This document shows, piece after piece, positions 32,561-42,690 of a stretch of 64,000 bases of DNA; the stretch's first letter is position 1; every line of letters begins with the position of its first letter. Location: contig OX336348.1 of assembly GCA_946902875.1 (NCBI GenBank), positions 18,067,741 to 18,131,740 of the forward strand, read 5' to 3'. The notes beneath the pieces were generated by a model, which made no database searches, was not told where the DNA came from, and worked only from the letters and a program-made list of their open reading frames with translations. Origin of the DNA: Nematopogon swammerdamellus. Taxonomy: Eukaryota > Arthropoda > Insecta > Lepidoptera > Adelidae. Both the position numbers and the translations under genes were made by a program.

Positions 32561-32597
32561 CTCAGGGGGGAGGGGGGGGGCGGGGGGGGGGGGGGGG
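32561..32597 (+). promoter_or_regulatory. Polypurine tract (G-rich) before 3' LTR
   Basis: A run of almost pure G (with single A and C interruptions) immediately precedes the 3' LTR, the required position of the plus-strand primer. It is unusually long and pure, and could also form a G-quadruplex. Confidence 0.8.
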
Positions 32598-33073
32598 TGT
32601 TCGGTATTTTGCGATCATTTACATTTACACAAAACACGTTAGGTACACGTGCCTCCATTCTCTTCGCCTCAAGACTCTACCTGCCGCGGTCTTCATGCAA
32701 GAAGCACACAGCGCCTCCTGGCGGAAAGGAGAAGAGTCCGGTTGCCTAGGCGACGGGCTGTTGTTATCTAAGACGTCCAAAAATACAAGCGGCAGCGGGC
32801 GGTTTATTTGAACATTTTTGCTCTGAAAAGACAAAATCCACCCTGATCGAGCGCGGCGCGGGCTCTCACGGCTGATTGACCTAATACGGTATAAGTTGAG
32901 TGTAGTTCCCGAGGTGTGTGCGTAGCTGGGCCCAGCAGATCCTAGGACACCAGGAGGTTTCCGTGCCGGGATCACTACCTGAAGAACTGAGCTATCGAAG
33001 GTGCGGCTGCGGGCGGAGACATCACATCACATCCAGGTAGGAGGCACCACACCACCACACACTTTGCGCTACA
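32598..33073 (+). repeat. BEL/Pao 3' LTR
   Basis: Matches 28097-28572 over the full 476 bp with about 13 substitutions and no length change (for example gtaaacatg against gtacacgtg). Followed by ACTTA (33074-33078). Confidence 0.93.
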
Positions 33074-33078
33074 ACTTA

Positions 33079-33854
33079 TATGTTTAATTAATCTAAAATC
33101 TGAAAATGTCACCAATTATAGATTTTCCTTAAAAGCTAATAATTTCATTTACATATATTCATCCTGGATCCTTATACCATATATTATACTATGAACAATT
33201 TAAAGTGCGGATCAATTTAATCAGCTAGAATCAGGCGGAATCAACTGGCATCAGTAATATTCGTGCAGCTGAGTACTCGGAACGGTTAGAACGATTCCTG
33301 TGCGTTCTTTTGAGTTTTTTCTTCGATTCTTTTCTTTTCTTACCGTCAGAACAAATAGAATTATCCTTCAGGTGTAGAATCACAAGAATCCTAAGAAAAT
33401 CGACCAAATAATTATGCTCACATAGAATCGATTCTCCAGTGAAAAGCCCCTCCAAAAAGATGCAGCTGCGTTAAAATTGGCCTGTGCTGCACTACAATGT
33501 GTACAGTTGGCGAGGTCTAAGCTGTTCTAACAAAAATCTAGATTATGAAGAGCCTGAGATGTAGAGACGATGTGATTCGTGTTTTTTTTTCTTCTTTTTA
33601 CTACTAAGCTTTTATTGATTCTATAGCTTCTTATTAATTACATTCCAATAACTTATTTAAAGGTACTTAACTTGACGTTCATCTGATGATAGATTATACT
33701 ATATTACTCGATACCTAATTAATTGATTAAAAATTAATTAATATTAACATCAATAATTTTTTTGGCTAAAAGAGATTCCTTTAATAATTCGAGAGCTATT
33801 TATACGTAATGAAATGAATGATGGTGTGTCTTCTCCTTCTTCTCTATCTTCTTC
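33079..33854. other. Intergenic, no gene
   Basis: AT-rich. Nothing was recognised beyond a moderate run of simple sequence; the minus-strand frame 33231-33455 has no domain. Confidence 0.4.
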
Positions 33855-34100
33855 TCTAATCTAATCTAATCTAATCTAATCTAATCTAATCTAATCTAAT
33901 CTAATCTAATCTAATCTAATCTAATCTAATCTAATCTAATCTAATCTAATCTACTCTAATCTAATCTAATCTAATCTAATCTAATCTAATCTAATCTAAT
34001 CTAATCTAATCTAATCTAATCTAATCTAATCTAATCTAATCTAATCTAATCTAATCTTCTAATCTAATCTAATCTTCTAATCTATCTAATCTAATCTAAT
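33855..34100. repeat. (TCTAA)n pentanucleotide array
   Basis: About 45 units of ctaat/tctaa with a few variants (ctactaat, tcttctaat). The reverse complement is TTAGA, one base different from the insect telomere repeat TTAGG. 34100-34340 beyond it is a dispersed repeat start (gtctgtctgtctgtatgtat, then aactccggaaccactaaac). Confidence 0.9.
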
Positions 34101-34666
34101 GTAACTTCTTATAAAAGGGAACGTCTGTCTGTCTGTATGTATGTTCGGGGTAAACTCCGGAACCACTAAACAGTTTTTGATGCGGTTTGCACCAATGTAA
34201 GGAGTAGTTCTTGAGGCTCACTATAGGCTATATACCATCACACTAAATAGCCTTAGGGTTGAGCAGTATCAAATAAAGTATAGTATGAACGGAATTTAGT
34301 GTCGAACTGTCGTAATAGATGGCGTGAGCAGTCTGTTGCCTCGCGTTGGTGGAGGTACAAGAGGACTGACAATCACCATATTATTAGAAATCGTGCCTCG
34401 ATGTTTTAGGCGGATGGCCACTGACGCCACTGCGTGTGGCGGCGGAGGGGGCGGGGGAGGTGTATGGGACGCGACGACGACGCCGGCGCGGAGCCGGCCG
34501 CTGCCAGTTAAATCTCAAACCAACCACCTATCCCTGTCTTTCATATGTAACTTTGTCCTACCTCCTCAATCTGCTAGGCGTACAAATAATATATATTCAA
34601 CATTAGGTACATACCTTCTTCACATTTGGTTGTGATATTAATTTGTTTATCCTCATTTACGTTTTA
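34101..34666. other. Intergenic with GC-rich patch
   Basis: 34101-34250 is a dispersed repeat-like segment. 34430-34510 is GC-rich (ggcggcggagggggcggggg). The plus frame 34324-34635 shows no domain. Confidence 0.4.
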
Positions 34667-34753
34667 TTGCAATGGCTACTAAGCTAACTAGAAATGAAAT
34701 TACTATTGGCCCAATAGTAATTTCATTTCTAGTTAGCTTAGTAGCCATTGCAA
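34667..34753. repeat. Perfect 87-bp palindrome
   Basis: Arms of 43 bases, starting ttgcaatggctactaagcta and ending tagcttagtagccattgcaa, are perfect reverse complements about one central base (34710). The right edge runs straight into a LINE endonuclease fragment. It may be a 5' inversion made during LINE insertion or a very small foldback. Confidence 0.9.
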
Positions 34754-35068
34754 ATTGGCCTACTGAATGTGCGGTCGCTCGGATCGGGTTTTGACGAGCT
34801 ATATGCAACTGTTATGTCGCGCCAACTAGATTTGCTATTAATTAACGAAACCTGGCTCAAGGAAGGACCTACCGCTGAATACGACCTACCAGGCTTCACC
34901 TTTCATCATATTCCTAGAAAAACATCTACTATAGATGGTGGCGTTGGAATTTATATCCGTGAAAATCTACACTACAAAATTATTAATAGCCCGTTTGACG
35001 GATTAGAACAAATGTGGATTAAAATTAAACTTCTCAAGTGCTCATGTGTAGTGGGCTTACCGTCCTAA
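34754..35068 (+). pseudogene. CR1/L2-like LINE endonuclease fragment
   Basis: About 105 codons: LNVRSLGSGFDELYATVMSR, LLLINETWL with the catalytic Glu, YDLPGFTFHHIPRK, GGVGIYIRENL and GLEQMWIKIKLL. These align in order with the start of the ORF2 at 10797. It ends at a stop (35068) within the Tyr-rich segment that should precede GDFN, so only the first third of the nuclease remains. The left boundary is the 87-bp palindrome. Confidence 0.8.
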
Positions 35069-35142
35069 CTCAGTTAACGTAAATCTAGCGACCAATGGTG
35101 CAGTCGACAGAGCCAAAATCACCTCTCCTCGCGAAACCACGC

Positions 35143-35830
35143 TCAGTTAGGTGCCATGCCAGCAGATTTGCGGACTGTTGCAAGGCTGTCTAGCCCGTTA
35201 ATACGACGCTTGAAGACTCCCAGGTTAAAGGATTCAGGAAATACACTCGCCGGAAGACAGTTCTACACCCTAGCGGTGCGACAAAGAAACGATTTAGAGA
35301 ACCGATGGGTTCTCAAAAGCCCAATGTCAACAACAAAAGGGTGTTGAGTCCCTCTGCGACGAGTCGTGCGGAGATAGGACGGGTGGCAGGGAATAAGGGA
35401 TGCTAGTTCAACAGAGCAACGTCCGTGGTAGTATCTGTAAAACAGACTAAGCGAACCCACAAATCGTCTGTGACTCAGAGACTCCAGACCATCTGTAAGT
35501 TTCGGGTCACCAACAAGACGGATGGCTCGGCGCTGTATCGAGTCCAAGGACGCAAGCAGATAATGCGGACTACCCTCCCAGATGTGACTGCAGTACTCCA
35601 TCACCGGCCTAATCTGTGTTTTGTACAACAGGAATAGTTGTGCCGGTGAGAAGAACGGCCGATTGCGGAAAAGTATTTCCAATTTTCTGGATGCAGTTTT
35701 GGCCTTAGACTCAATTAGTTGCCGGAAACCGACGTCTTTGGATATAGTGGTGCCCAGGAGGTCCAGGTGACGAGACAGGTACGACGCTGCCTTGGAAACT
35801 AGCTTGGAAAGGAAAGGGATCGACCTTAGG
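35143..35830 (-). pseudogene. Jockey-like LINE RT C-terminal fragment
   Basis: Minus frames give VGFRQLIESKAKTASRKLE, then LFLLYKTQIRPVMEYCSHIW, LASLDSIQRRAIRLVGDPKL, HRRFVGSLSLFYRYYHG and, after a frameshift near 35263, a tail PESFNLGVFKRRINGLDSLA, ending at a stop at 35143. These correspond to the region after the RT active site and the end of the LINE at 4984-7896, but the sequence is clearly divergent and closer to the 58428-60144 element. The 5' part of the element is missing. Confidence 0.8.
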
Positions 35831-35851
35831 AGATAATGCGCAGCATTGTAT

Positions 35852-36066
35852 TAAAACGCTTCGTCGATACAGTATAATATTTTATTAATATTTCACACAC
35901 AACGCTATCGTCCGCCCGTCTTTGGAGGAATAGCACCCGTCGTCGACGACCTGTCGCGCGTTCCTTGTTCGCTTTCCTCTTTACCCTCTTTTTTTTCGCT
36001 CCTTTCTTTCTCGTTTTGTCTCTGTCTAACATTCCACCACTTACATTCTAAGATTACTAGCTAACA
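35852..36066 (-). repeat. LTR-like repeat, copy 1
   Basis: On the minus strand it starts tgttagctagtaatcttaga and ends acgaagcgttttaatac, with an AATAAA signal shortly before the end. aatg flanks both ends (4 bp), which suits a Gypsy-class solo LTR. The near-identical copy at 58229-58452 shows that it is a discrete repeat. It might be the 3' LTR of the broken Gypsy element whose integrase ends near 37945, but no internal 5' LTR copy was found at 52862, so this is only a guess. Confidence 0.5.
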
Positions 36067-36352
36067 CATTCGGCCATCCGATAACTTAACACGTCCCCGT
36101 GTAACAAAAGTAATCAAGAAAGAAAAACAAAAAAAAAAATTAATTCTACGTAATACTACTACCTACTAATATTGTAAGATTAACACAGAAAATGGATCAT
36201 TGAATTAGGAATAATACATTACTTTCTCTGGATAAATATAATAGTAATCGATCCCTATATTGGGATAAATTTAACTGATCTTTCACTAACCCAATTTTAT
36301 TTTAAACTGATTATAATTTAATTAGCCTCTCATAACTCCATTTACAATCTCA
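36067..36352. other. Intergenic
   Basis: AT-rich, no gene recognised. Confidence 0.4.
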
Positions 36353-36830
36353 GTGCCAGTTACTCTTCACATCTCTTCAGCATTATTAAACCCAGTGCCG
36401 TTCTCTGCACTGCCACTTAGTAATAAAAATAAACCAGTGCCTTTCTCCGCACTGCCACTTAATCAAAAACCAGTGCCGTTCTACGCACTGCCACTTAATA
36501 CTAAACCAGTGCCTTTCTCCGCACTGCCACTTATTCCCAAACCAGTGGTTTTCCCAGCACTGCCACTTATTACTAAACCAGCGCCTTTCTCCGCACTGCC
36601 ACTTATTACTAAACCAGCGCCTTTCTCCGCACTGCCACTTATTACTAAACCAGTGCATTTCTCCGCACTGCCACTTATTACTAAACCAGTGCATTTCTCC
36701 GCACTGCCACTTATTACTAAACCAACGCCTTTCTCTGCACTGCCACTTATTACTAAACCAGCGCCTTTCTCCGCACTGCTACTTATTACTTAACCAGTGC
36801 ATTTCTCCGCACTGCCATACTTTACAAAAT
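36353..36830. repeat. 36-bp minisatellite, about 12 copies
   Basis: The unit is accagtgc(c/a)tttctccgca, then ctgccacttattactaa (36 bp). Because 36 is divisible by three the array is open on the plus strand as a 12-residue repeat (PVPFSALPLITK-like) for 146 codons, and open on the minus strand too. No start context or partner exon is seen, so coding is doubtful. The first units are shorter and diverged. Confidence 0.9.
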
Positions 36831-37004
36831 CCATTGTCTCTCCCAGCATAACCTCTTCTCATAGTTAGCGGATATGTTTTACAATAACAAATTTAGATTG
36901 TGTTCTCGATGAAAGATATATTTAACTAAACATATCTTATTTTCAGTCAAATGATATATTACTTTATGATACAAAAGATCCAAAACAATATCATTTGATT
37001 CGTT

Positions 37005-37950
37005 TTACTTCTTACTCTGTCCCAGCCAGGTCAGCTTGCGATACAAGGTTTCCGGTTCCTCCTTAATTATCACATTGTGTAACAAAACAGCAAAGTGGAG
37101 GCGCCTACGATTTTTCATATTAAGCATGTTAAGATTATTAAGTATAGGTGAAATCCGTGCTCTTCTCTTAGGTCTCTCGCTAAATCTCACGCAAGCATTC
37201 TGGGTGCGCTGAATACATTTGGCAGTTTTTTTGAAAAGACACGGACCGTACACAACATCGCCGTAGTTGAAGTTAGATAGGACAAGCGATTCTGCCAGCT
37301 GTCGTCTGACATTTGTATTCAGGCACTCCCGCAATTTATAAAGGCTTTTTAACTTAATAAAGGATTTCTGTATTTTTAAATCGATGTCACCTTCGAACCG
37401 TAGTCCATAACCAAGCCCAGGTTCCGAGCCGAGTCCGTTATGGACAGTGGCACATTGTCTAGCAGTATTAGCGGATTATAGGCCAAGGTCTTTTGTACAG
37501 CTTGTTTATTACCAAGAACCAGGACCAGGCATTTGCTAGGATTTAGAGCAAGGCCATTGCCGTAGGACCACTTCCATACTGAATTTAGATCATAATTAAT
37601 TTTGTCAACAGCTTCGATCGTGTCAACGGGATAGCAGGACAAGGCAAGTTGTGAATCATCTGCGAACAGTTCCGGCTTCATGTGTAGTAAGCAGTTAGGG
37701 AGGTCTGCTGTGTAGAGCGTGTATAATATTGGGGATAAGGAAGAACCCTGTGGACAACCTCGACTAACCTCTGCGGCACTTGACATAACACTCGCGCCAT
37801 CAGCATCCATAACCCGCACTATCTGCAAGTAGCTCCGCACTAGCGAGACAGATGATTCGGACAATCCATAGTATGAGAATTTCGCGAGCAGCAAGTTGTG
37901 GTCTAGACAGTCGAAGGCGCGGGAGTAATCAAGCAACACGAGGACTCTCA
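37005..37950 (-). pseudogene. CR1/L2-like LINE RT fragment
   Basis: Minus-strand RT: VLLDYSRAFDCLDHNLLLAK, GCPQGSSLSPILYTLYTADL, the catalytic LFADDSQLAL and GLALNPSKCLVLVLGNKQ. After a frameshift near 37340-37376 come VRRQLAESLVLSNFNYGDVV and the C-terminal region, ending LTWLGQSKK at 37005. It is 5'-truncated within the palm, where it joins Gypsy integrase sequence (about 37947), so it inserted into the 3' region of the Gypsy element. It is related to but distinct from the copies at 10797 and 60766. Confidence 0.85.
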
Positions 37951-38228
37951 TTTCCCTCAACGCTTGCCATAGACGCATCCTCATCGCTATCCTCACTGTC
38001 TTCGCCTCTCTTATAGTTAAGCCCCGGTAATATCCTGTCTATAGCCACGATGTTTTTATAGAATTTCCCTTTTTTTGTCAGAGAGTGCAGGATGCACTTC
38101 ATACCTGTCATTGTCTAATACTGCCGTCACGCGGTACGGACCGCTGTATTTAGGGATAAGTTTGCGACTCTTGTCAGCACGATTATTAGACGGACCCGCT
38201 TTCTGAAGCCTAACTAAATCATTTATAC
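37945..38228 (-). pseudogene. Gypsy integrase C-terminal piece
   Basis: Read on the minus strand: RINDLVRLQKAGPSNN, RKLIPKYSGPYRVTAVLDND with the GPY-type C-terminal motif, RYEVHPALSDKKGKFYKNIV and an acidic tail GEDSEDSDEDASMASVEGNE. It continues the integrase of the Gypsy element after the composite insertion at 38229-41656 and is cut on its other side by the LINE at 37950. Confidence 0.75.
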
Positions 38229-39240
38229 GAAAAAATAAAGTTTAAAAAACTGTAACCCGACTATGGAAAAAAGGAACTATTATTAAAAAAACTAAAAAAG
38301 TTTCAAAACCTTTACCATAAATAAAATAAACTAAAAAGTAAGAAACAAGACATTTGGGAGCCATGGCAGTGCTTCCTTCGGACGTTGCTATCATCGTCTT
38401 ATTGGGTAAGAGCAGTCTTTTGATTTTCCTGTTTATTTAGTTTTATTGAAGTCTTCTGGCAGTTTCACATTAATAACGTTATAATTAAATTGAAATGCCG
38501 TAGTCGTGCGTTGTCAGCTATAAAAAAAATTATGCTTGATTGACGGCATCTCGTTGTTAATTTTGCGATCATGCTGAGGAAGGGGAAGAGAGGGAGTGAG
38601 GGAGTGAGGGAGTGATGGAGGGGAAGAGGGAATGAGGGAGGGAGGTAAAGATAATATTTTGCCTCGACTCATACAACAGCAATCGGCCACAATAATATAA
38701 TCCTATAACCTTTCATTTATTCATTAGAGTTACTCAGTAGTAGTAGATAAATAACACATAATTCTGTAAAAATTTCAACTGTCTACCTATTACGGTTCCA
38801 AAGATACAGCAGTAGGACGGACAGACGGACGGACAGACAGACAGACGGAGTAGGCTTAAATATAATATTAAATATAATCCGTACGGGATACGGAAACCTA
38901 AAGAAAAGTATTTTCGTATATTTAAAGTTAAGTAGATAATTTTTTTTATAGCTGACAACGCACGACTACGGCATTTCAATTTAATTATAACGTTATTAAT
39001 GTGAAACTGCCAGAAGACTTCAATAAAACTAAATAAACAGGAAAATCAAAAGACTGCTCTTACCCAATAAGACGATGATAGCAACGTCCGAAGGAAGCAC
39101 TGCCATGGCTCCCAAATGTCTTGTTTCTTACTTTTTAGTTTATTTTATTTATGGTAAAGGTTTTGAAACTTTTTTAGTTTTTTTAATAATAGTTCCTTTT
39201 TTCCATAGTCGGGTTACAGTTTTTTAAACTTTATTTTTTA
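38229..39240. mobile_element. Foldback element, copy 1
   Basis: About 330-bp arms: taacccgactatggaaaaaa at 38248 is mirrored by ttttttccatagtcgggtta near 39215. Also gcagtgcttccttcggacgt with acgtccgaaggaagcactgc, and cgtagtcgtgcgttgtcagc with gctgacaacgcacgactacg. The centre contains a GACA-run repeat end (38760-38905) and a gggagtgagggag microsatellite (38580-38645). The track frame 38734-38979 is not a gene. Confidence 0.85.
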
Positions 39241-39284
39241 TTTCATTATTTTTAGTAATATTACATAAATAAAACTCCTCGAAT

Positions 39285-40715
39285 AAGTAAGTAACTGAGG
39301 GCGAGGCCGAAGGCCGAGCTGCGGTTAAGAATACCATAAACCTTCTCGAAGACAGTAAGTAACTATGGGTGAGGCCGAAGGCCGAGCTGCGTTCAGGAAG
39401 ACGAATAACCTTCTCGAAGAGAGTAAGTAACTGTGGGCGAGGCCGAAGGCCGAGCTGCGTTCAGGAAGACGATAAACCTTCTCGAAGACAGTAAGTAACC
39501 ATGGGCGAGGCCGAAGGCCGAGCTGCGTTCAAGAAGACGATAAACCTTCTCGAAGACAGTAAGTAACCATGGGCGAGGCCGAAGGCCGAGCTGCGTTCAA
39601 GAAGACGATAAACCTTCTCGAAGACAGTAAGTAACCATGGGCGAGGCCGAAGGCCGAGCTGCGTTCAAGAAGACTATAAACCTTCTCGAAGACAGTAAGT
39701 AACCATGGGCGAGGCCGAAGGCCGAGCTGCGTTCAAGAAGACTATAAACCTTCTCGAAGACAGTAAGTAACTATGGGCGAGGCCGAAGGCCGAGCTGCGT
39801 TCAGGAAGACGATAAACCTTCTCGAAGACAGTAAGTAACTATGGGTGAGGCCGAAGGCCGAGCTGCGTTCAGGAAGACGATAAACCTTCTCGAAGAGAGT
39901 AAGTAACTATGGGCGAGGCCGAAGGCCGAGCTGCGTTCAATAATACGATATACCTTCTCGAAGACAGTAAGTAACTATGGGCGAGGCCGAAGGCCGAGCT
40001 GCGTTCAGGAAGTCGATAAACCTTCTCGAAGACAGTAATTAACTATGGCCGAGGCCGAAGGCCGAGCTGCGTTCAGGAAGACGAATAACCTTCTCGAAGA
40101 CAGTAAGTAACTATGGGCGAGGCCGAAGGCCGAGCTGCGTTCAGGAAGACGATAAACCTGCTCGAAGAGAGTAAGTAACTATGGGCTAGGCCGAAGGCCG
40201 AGCTACGTTCAGGTAGACAAATAACCTTCTCGAAGACAGTAAGTAACTATGGGTGAGGCCGAAGGCCGAGCTGCGTTCAAGTAGACGATAAACCTTCTTG
40301 AAGACAGTAAGTAACTATGAGCGAGGCCGAAGGCCGAGCTGCGTTCAGGAAGTCGATAAACCTTCTCGAAGGCAGTAAGTAACTATGGGCGAGGCCAAAT
40401 GCCGAGCTGCGTTCAGGTAGACAAATAACCTTCTCGAAGACAGTAAGTAACTATGGGCGAGGCCGAAGGCCGAGCTGCGTTCAGGAAGACGATAAACCTG
40501 CTCGAAGACAGTAAGTAACTATGAGCGAGGCCGAAGGCCGAGCTGCGTTCAGGAAGTCGATAAACCTTCTCGAAGGCAGTAAGTAACTATGGGCGAGGCC
40601 AAAAGCCGAGCTGCGTTCAGGTAGACAAATAACCTTCTCGAAGACAGTAAGTAACTATGGGCGAGGCCGAAGGCCGAGCTGCGTTCAAGAAGACGATAAA
40701 CCTTCTCGAAAACTT
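39285..40715. repeat. 68-bp minisatellite array, about 20 units
   Basis: Same unit as 1290-3120 (gcgaggccgaaggccgagct, gcgttcaggaagacgataaa, ccttctcgaagacagtaagt). All units run in one orientation, with high mutual identity and runs of units sharing private variants (for example caagaagacgat near 39530-39720), a sign of local duplication. Confidence 0.92.
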
Positions 40716-41214
40716 TATCCTATTCTATCCTATCCTATCCTATCCTATCCTATCCTATCCTATCCTATCCTATCCTATCCTATCCTATCCTATCCTATCC
40801 TATCCTATCCTATCCTATCCTATCCTATCCTATCCTATCCTATCCTATCCTATCCTATCCTATCCTATCCTATCCTATCCTATCCTATCCTATCCTATCC
40901 TATCCTATCCTATCCTACGCTACGCTACGCTACGCTACGCTACGCTACGCTACGCTACGCTACGCTACGCTACGCTACGCTACGCTACGCTACGCTACGC
41001 TACGCTACGCTATGCTATGCTATGCTATGCTATGCTATGCTATGCTATGCTATGCTATGCTATGCTATGCTATCCTATCCTATCCTATCCTATCCTATCC
41101 TATCCTATCCTATCCTATCCTATCCTATCCTATCCTATCCTATCCTATGCTATCCTATGCTATCCTATCCTATCCTATCCTCACCTATCCTATCCTATCC
41201 TATCCTATCCTATA
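40716..41214. repeat. Pentanucleotide arrays CCTAT, GCTAC, GCTAT
   Basis: Consecutive blocks of about 40 CCTAT, about 18 GCTAC and about 13 GCTAT units, then CCTAT again with scattered GCTAT units. All share the form NCTAN. The open frames of 67-187 aa here are artefacts. A shorter pure CCTAT array occupies the same place in copy 2 (46881-47032). Confidence 0.93.
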
Positions 41215-41656
41215 AGGTAAGAAGGGAATAATAAATATGGCAAAATAAATATCTGAATTTGAATCTGAAGGGACCTACAGTTTTACGTGGAATCCGAACC
41301 ACGGTTGGGCTTATAATTTTTTATTTCATTCATTTTGGTTTAAACCATTAAGGTGTCTTATATTTTTGAAATCGCCTTTAGAAGCTCTTGACAATGATAC
41401 CCCACTCGGTGGGGTTTGAAGAAAATATTTTTGTAAAGTGTGACAATATGGGGTCCCACGGCCGCCATTTTTTATTTATGGAAAAATTTGGTACCCCATG
41501 ACAAGGGGACCATCATAACAAATCGATTGACACCACGATCATCAAAATCGAATGAGTAGTTTAGCAGTTACGGTGGAACATCCGTACATACCCAGCCACA
41601 TAGACTGCCAACCACATTACCCTCCTTTTTGGCTCTGCCATAGTCGGGTAAAAATA
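41215..41656 (+). mobile_element. Terminal module, copy 1
   Basis: Nearly identical to 47033-47474: ggtaagaagggaataataaa, tggggtttgaagaaaat, ttggtaccccatgacaaggg, accacattaccctccttttt, ending gccatagtcgggtaaaaat. Non-coding. Confidence 0.8.
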
Positions 41657-42690
41657 GGGGGTGTTTTCCGTTTCCTGTTGAAGGTCTTTCTCTGACGATC
41701 CTGATTTTTATGTACATGAGAGATTACTTAAGTTCGTAACTGAAGTATGTTCGGTTCTGTCCCAGTAACCCCGTCTAGTGAATTTTTACTCGCGCTTCGG
41801 ACATGCCGACTGGTTTGTAACCGAATAACACCTCGGCTGGCGTCTTACCTATTCCTTTATTCAACGTATTGTTGAGTCCCCACTGTACAGTGCTCACGCA
41901 CTCGTCCCACGACTTCTCATCTTTCCCATGACTAGACGCGGCGATAGCGCTAAGTATCAAATCAAATCAAAATATACTTTATTGTACACCATAAAAAGGA
42001 ACACAACAGGCGAGTTTAATGCAGAGTAGCATTCTTTACAAACTAACCTTTGGGATGTGGAGAAGCTGATAGGGCGGACAATGCAGTGCAAGAGAGAAGC
42101 GTGAAAAATAAAACTGTTAAATAAATGGACACAAACAATAGGTACATAGATACATACATAAAATGAATACTATAAGGTACGTACATATTATATTTATACA
42201 TAAACTACATATACATATGTAAACATATATTTTATAATATAAAACCATCTGAATAAAAGTTACAAGAACGTAATTAAGGGAAATTTATATTACTCGTCGC
42301 CGTCAGAATCAGATAGAAACAGTTTGCGAATACGTTCTCTAAACATGTGGATAGTAGTGCAGCGCCGTACCTGTTCAGGCAAATGATTCCACATGCGAGC
42401 CGCATTGACTGTACCGTAAAGTATGGACCTGTTGTAGCGCTCGATTTGTCCGTTAGCTCGCGGTGTCGCGACCGCGTTTCTTATATGCTTGACGTTAAGA
42501 GCTTGTATGAATTCCCCGAACAACCGACTTGTAAATGACGTACCACGATCAGATACGAGTCTAGTTGGCACCCCGAAGGTATTGAAGTAGTCTTTAAGCA
42601 CTGCAACTGACGCGTTGGACCTAGTATTCCTAACTGGTTTAATAACAATAAATTTCGTGAAGGCGTCGATGATGCACAAGAGGTAAGAAT
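41657..42690 (-). pseudogene. Gypsy integrase core, split by a LINE
   Basis: Minus strand: GHSYLLCIIDAFTKFIVIKP with the first catalytic Asp, VSDRGTSFTSRLFGEFIQAL with the second, and ATPRANGQIERYNRSIL with the Glu. A 461-bp insertion (41958-42418) interrupts after RSIL. The frame then resumes with LSAIAASSHGKDEKSWDECV and NKGIGKTPAEVLFGYKPVGM to a stop at 41775, and a shifted frame (NQDRQRKTFNRKRKT) to 41657. It is colinear with 48976-52862 and with 37945-38228, so all three belong to one element. Confidence 0.88.
41958..42418 (-). mobile_element. LINE 3' fragment with 6-bp target duplication
   Basis: aagtat flanks both sides (41952-41957, 42419-42424). The minus strand encodes a LINE ORF2 C-terminus (NAARMWNHLPEQVRR, FRERIRKLFLSDSDGDE, then a stop at 42290), followed by a 3' UTR and a gatttgattt tail, as in 62738. 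Removing it restores the Gypsy reading RYNRSIL-SAIAASS. Confidence 0.8.

Larger units (their letters stand above)
28097..33073 (+). mobile_element. BEL/Pao LTR retrotransposon lacking RT
   Basis: Two 476-bp direct repeats beginning TG and ending CA enclose gag, protease, integrase and a polypurine tract, with the 5-bp target duplication ACTTA on both sides (28092-28096, 33074-33078). The length (4977 bp) is short for the group (usually 6-7 kb) because reverse transcriptase, RNase H and the integrase N-terminus are missing between 31572 and about 31600. Gag also has a stop. It can therefore move only with proteins from a relative. The LTRs differ at about 13 positions by hand alignment (about 97% identical). 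GCGG is remarkably frequent on this strand over the whole element. Confidence 0.92.
38229..41656. mobile_element. Composite insertion, copy 1, inside Gypsy integrase
   Basis: The module order is foldback (38229-39240), 68-bp array (39285-40715), pentanucleotide satellite (40716-41214) and terminal module ending ccatagtcgggtaaaaat (41215-41656). The two ends carry the same motif in opposite orientation (aacccgactatgg / ccatagtcgggt). Gypsy coding sequence resumes immediately on both sides, so this is one insertion event or one nested block. The same order occurs at 44400-47474. Confidence 0.75.

Noticed and set aside
40657..41231. ORFs of 67-187 aa made of repeated SYPIL/RYATL/CYAML
   Set aside because: They are pure translation of pentanucleotide satellites.
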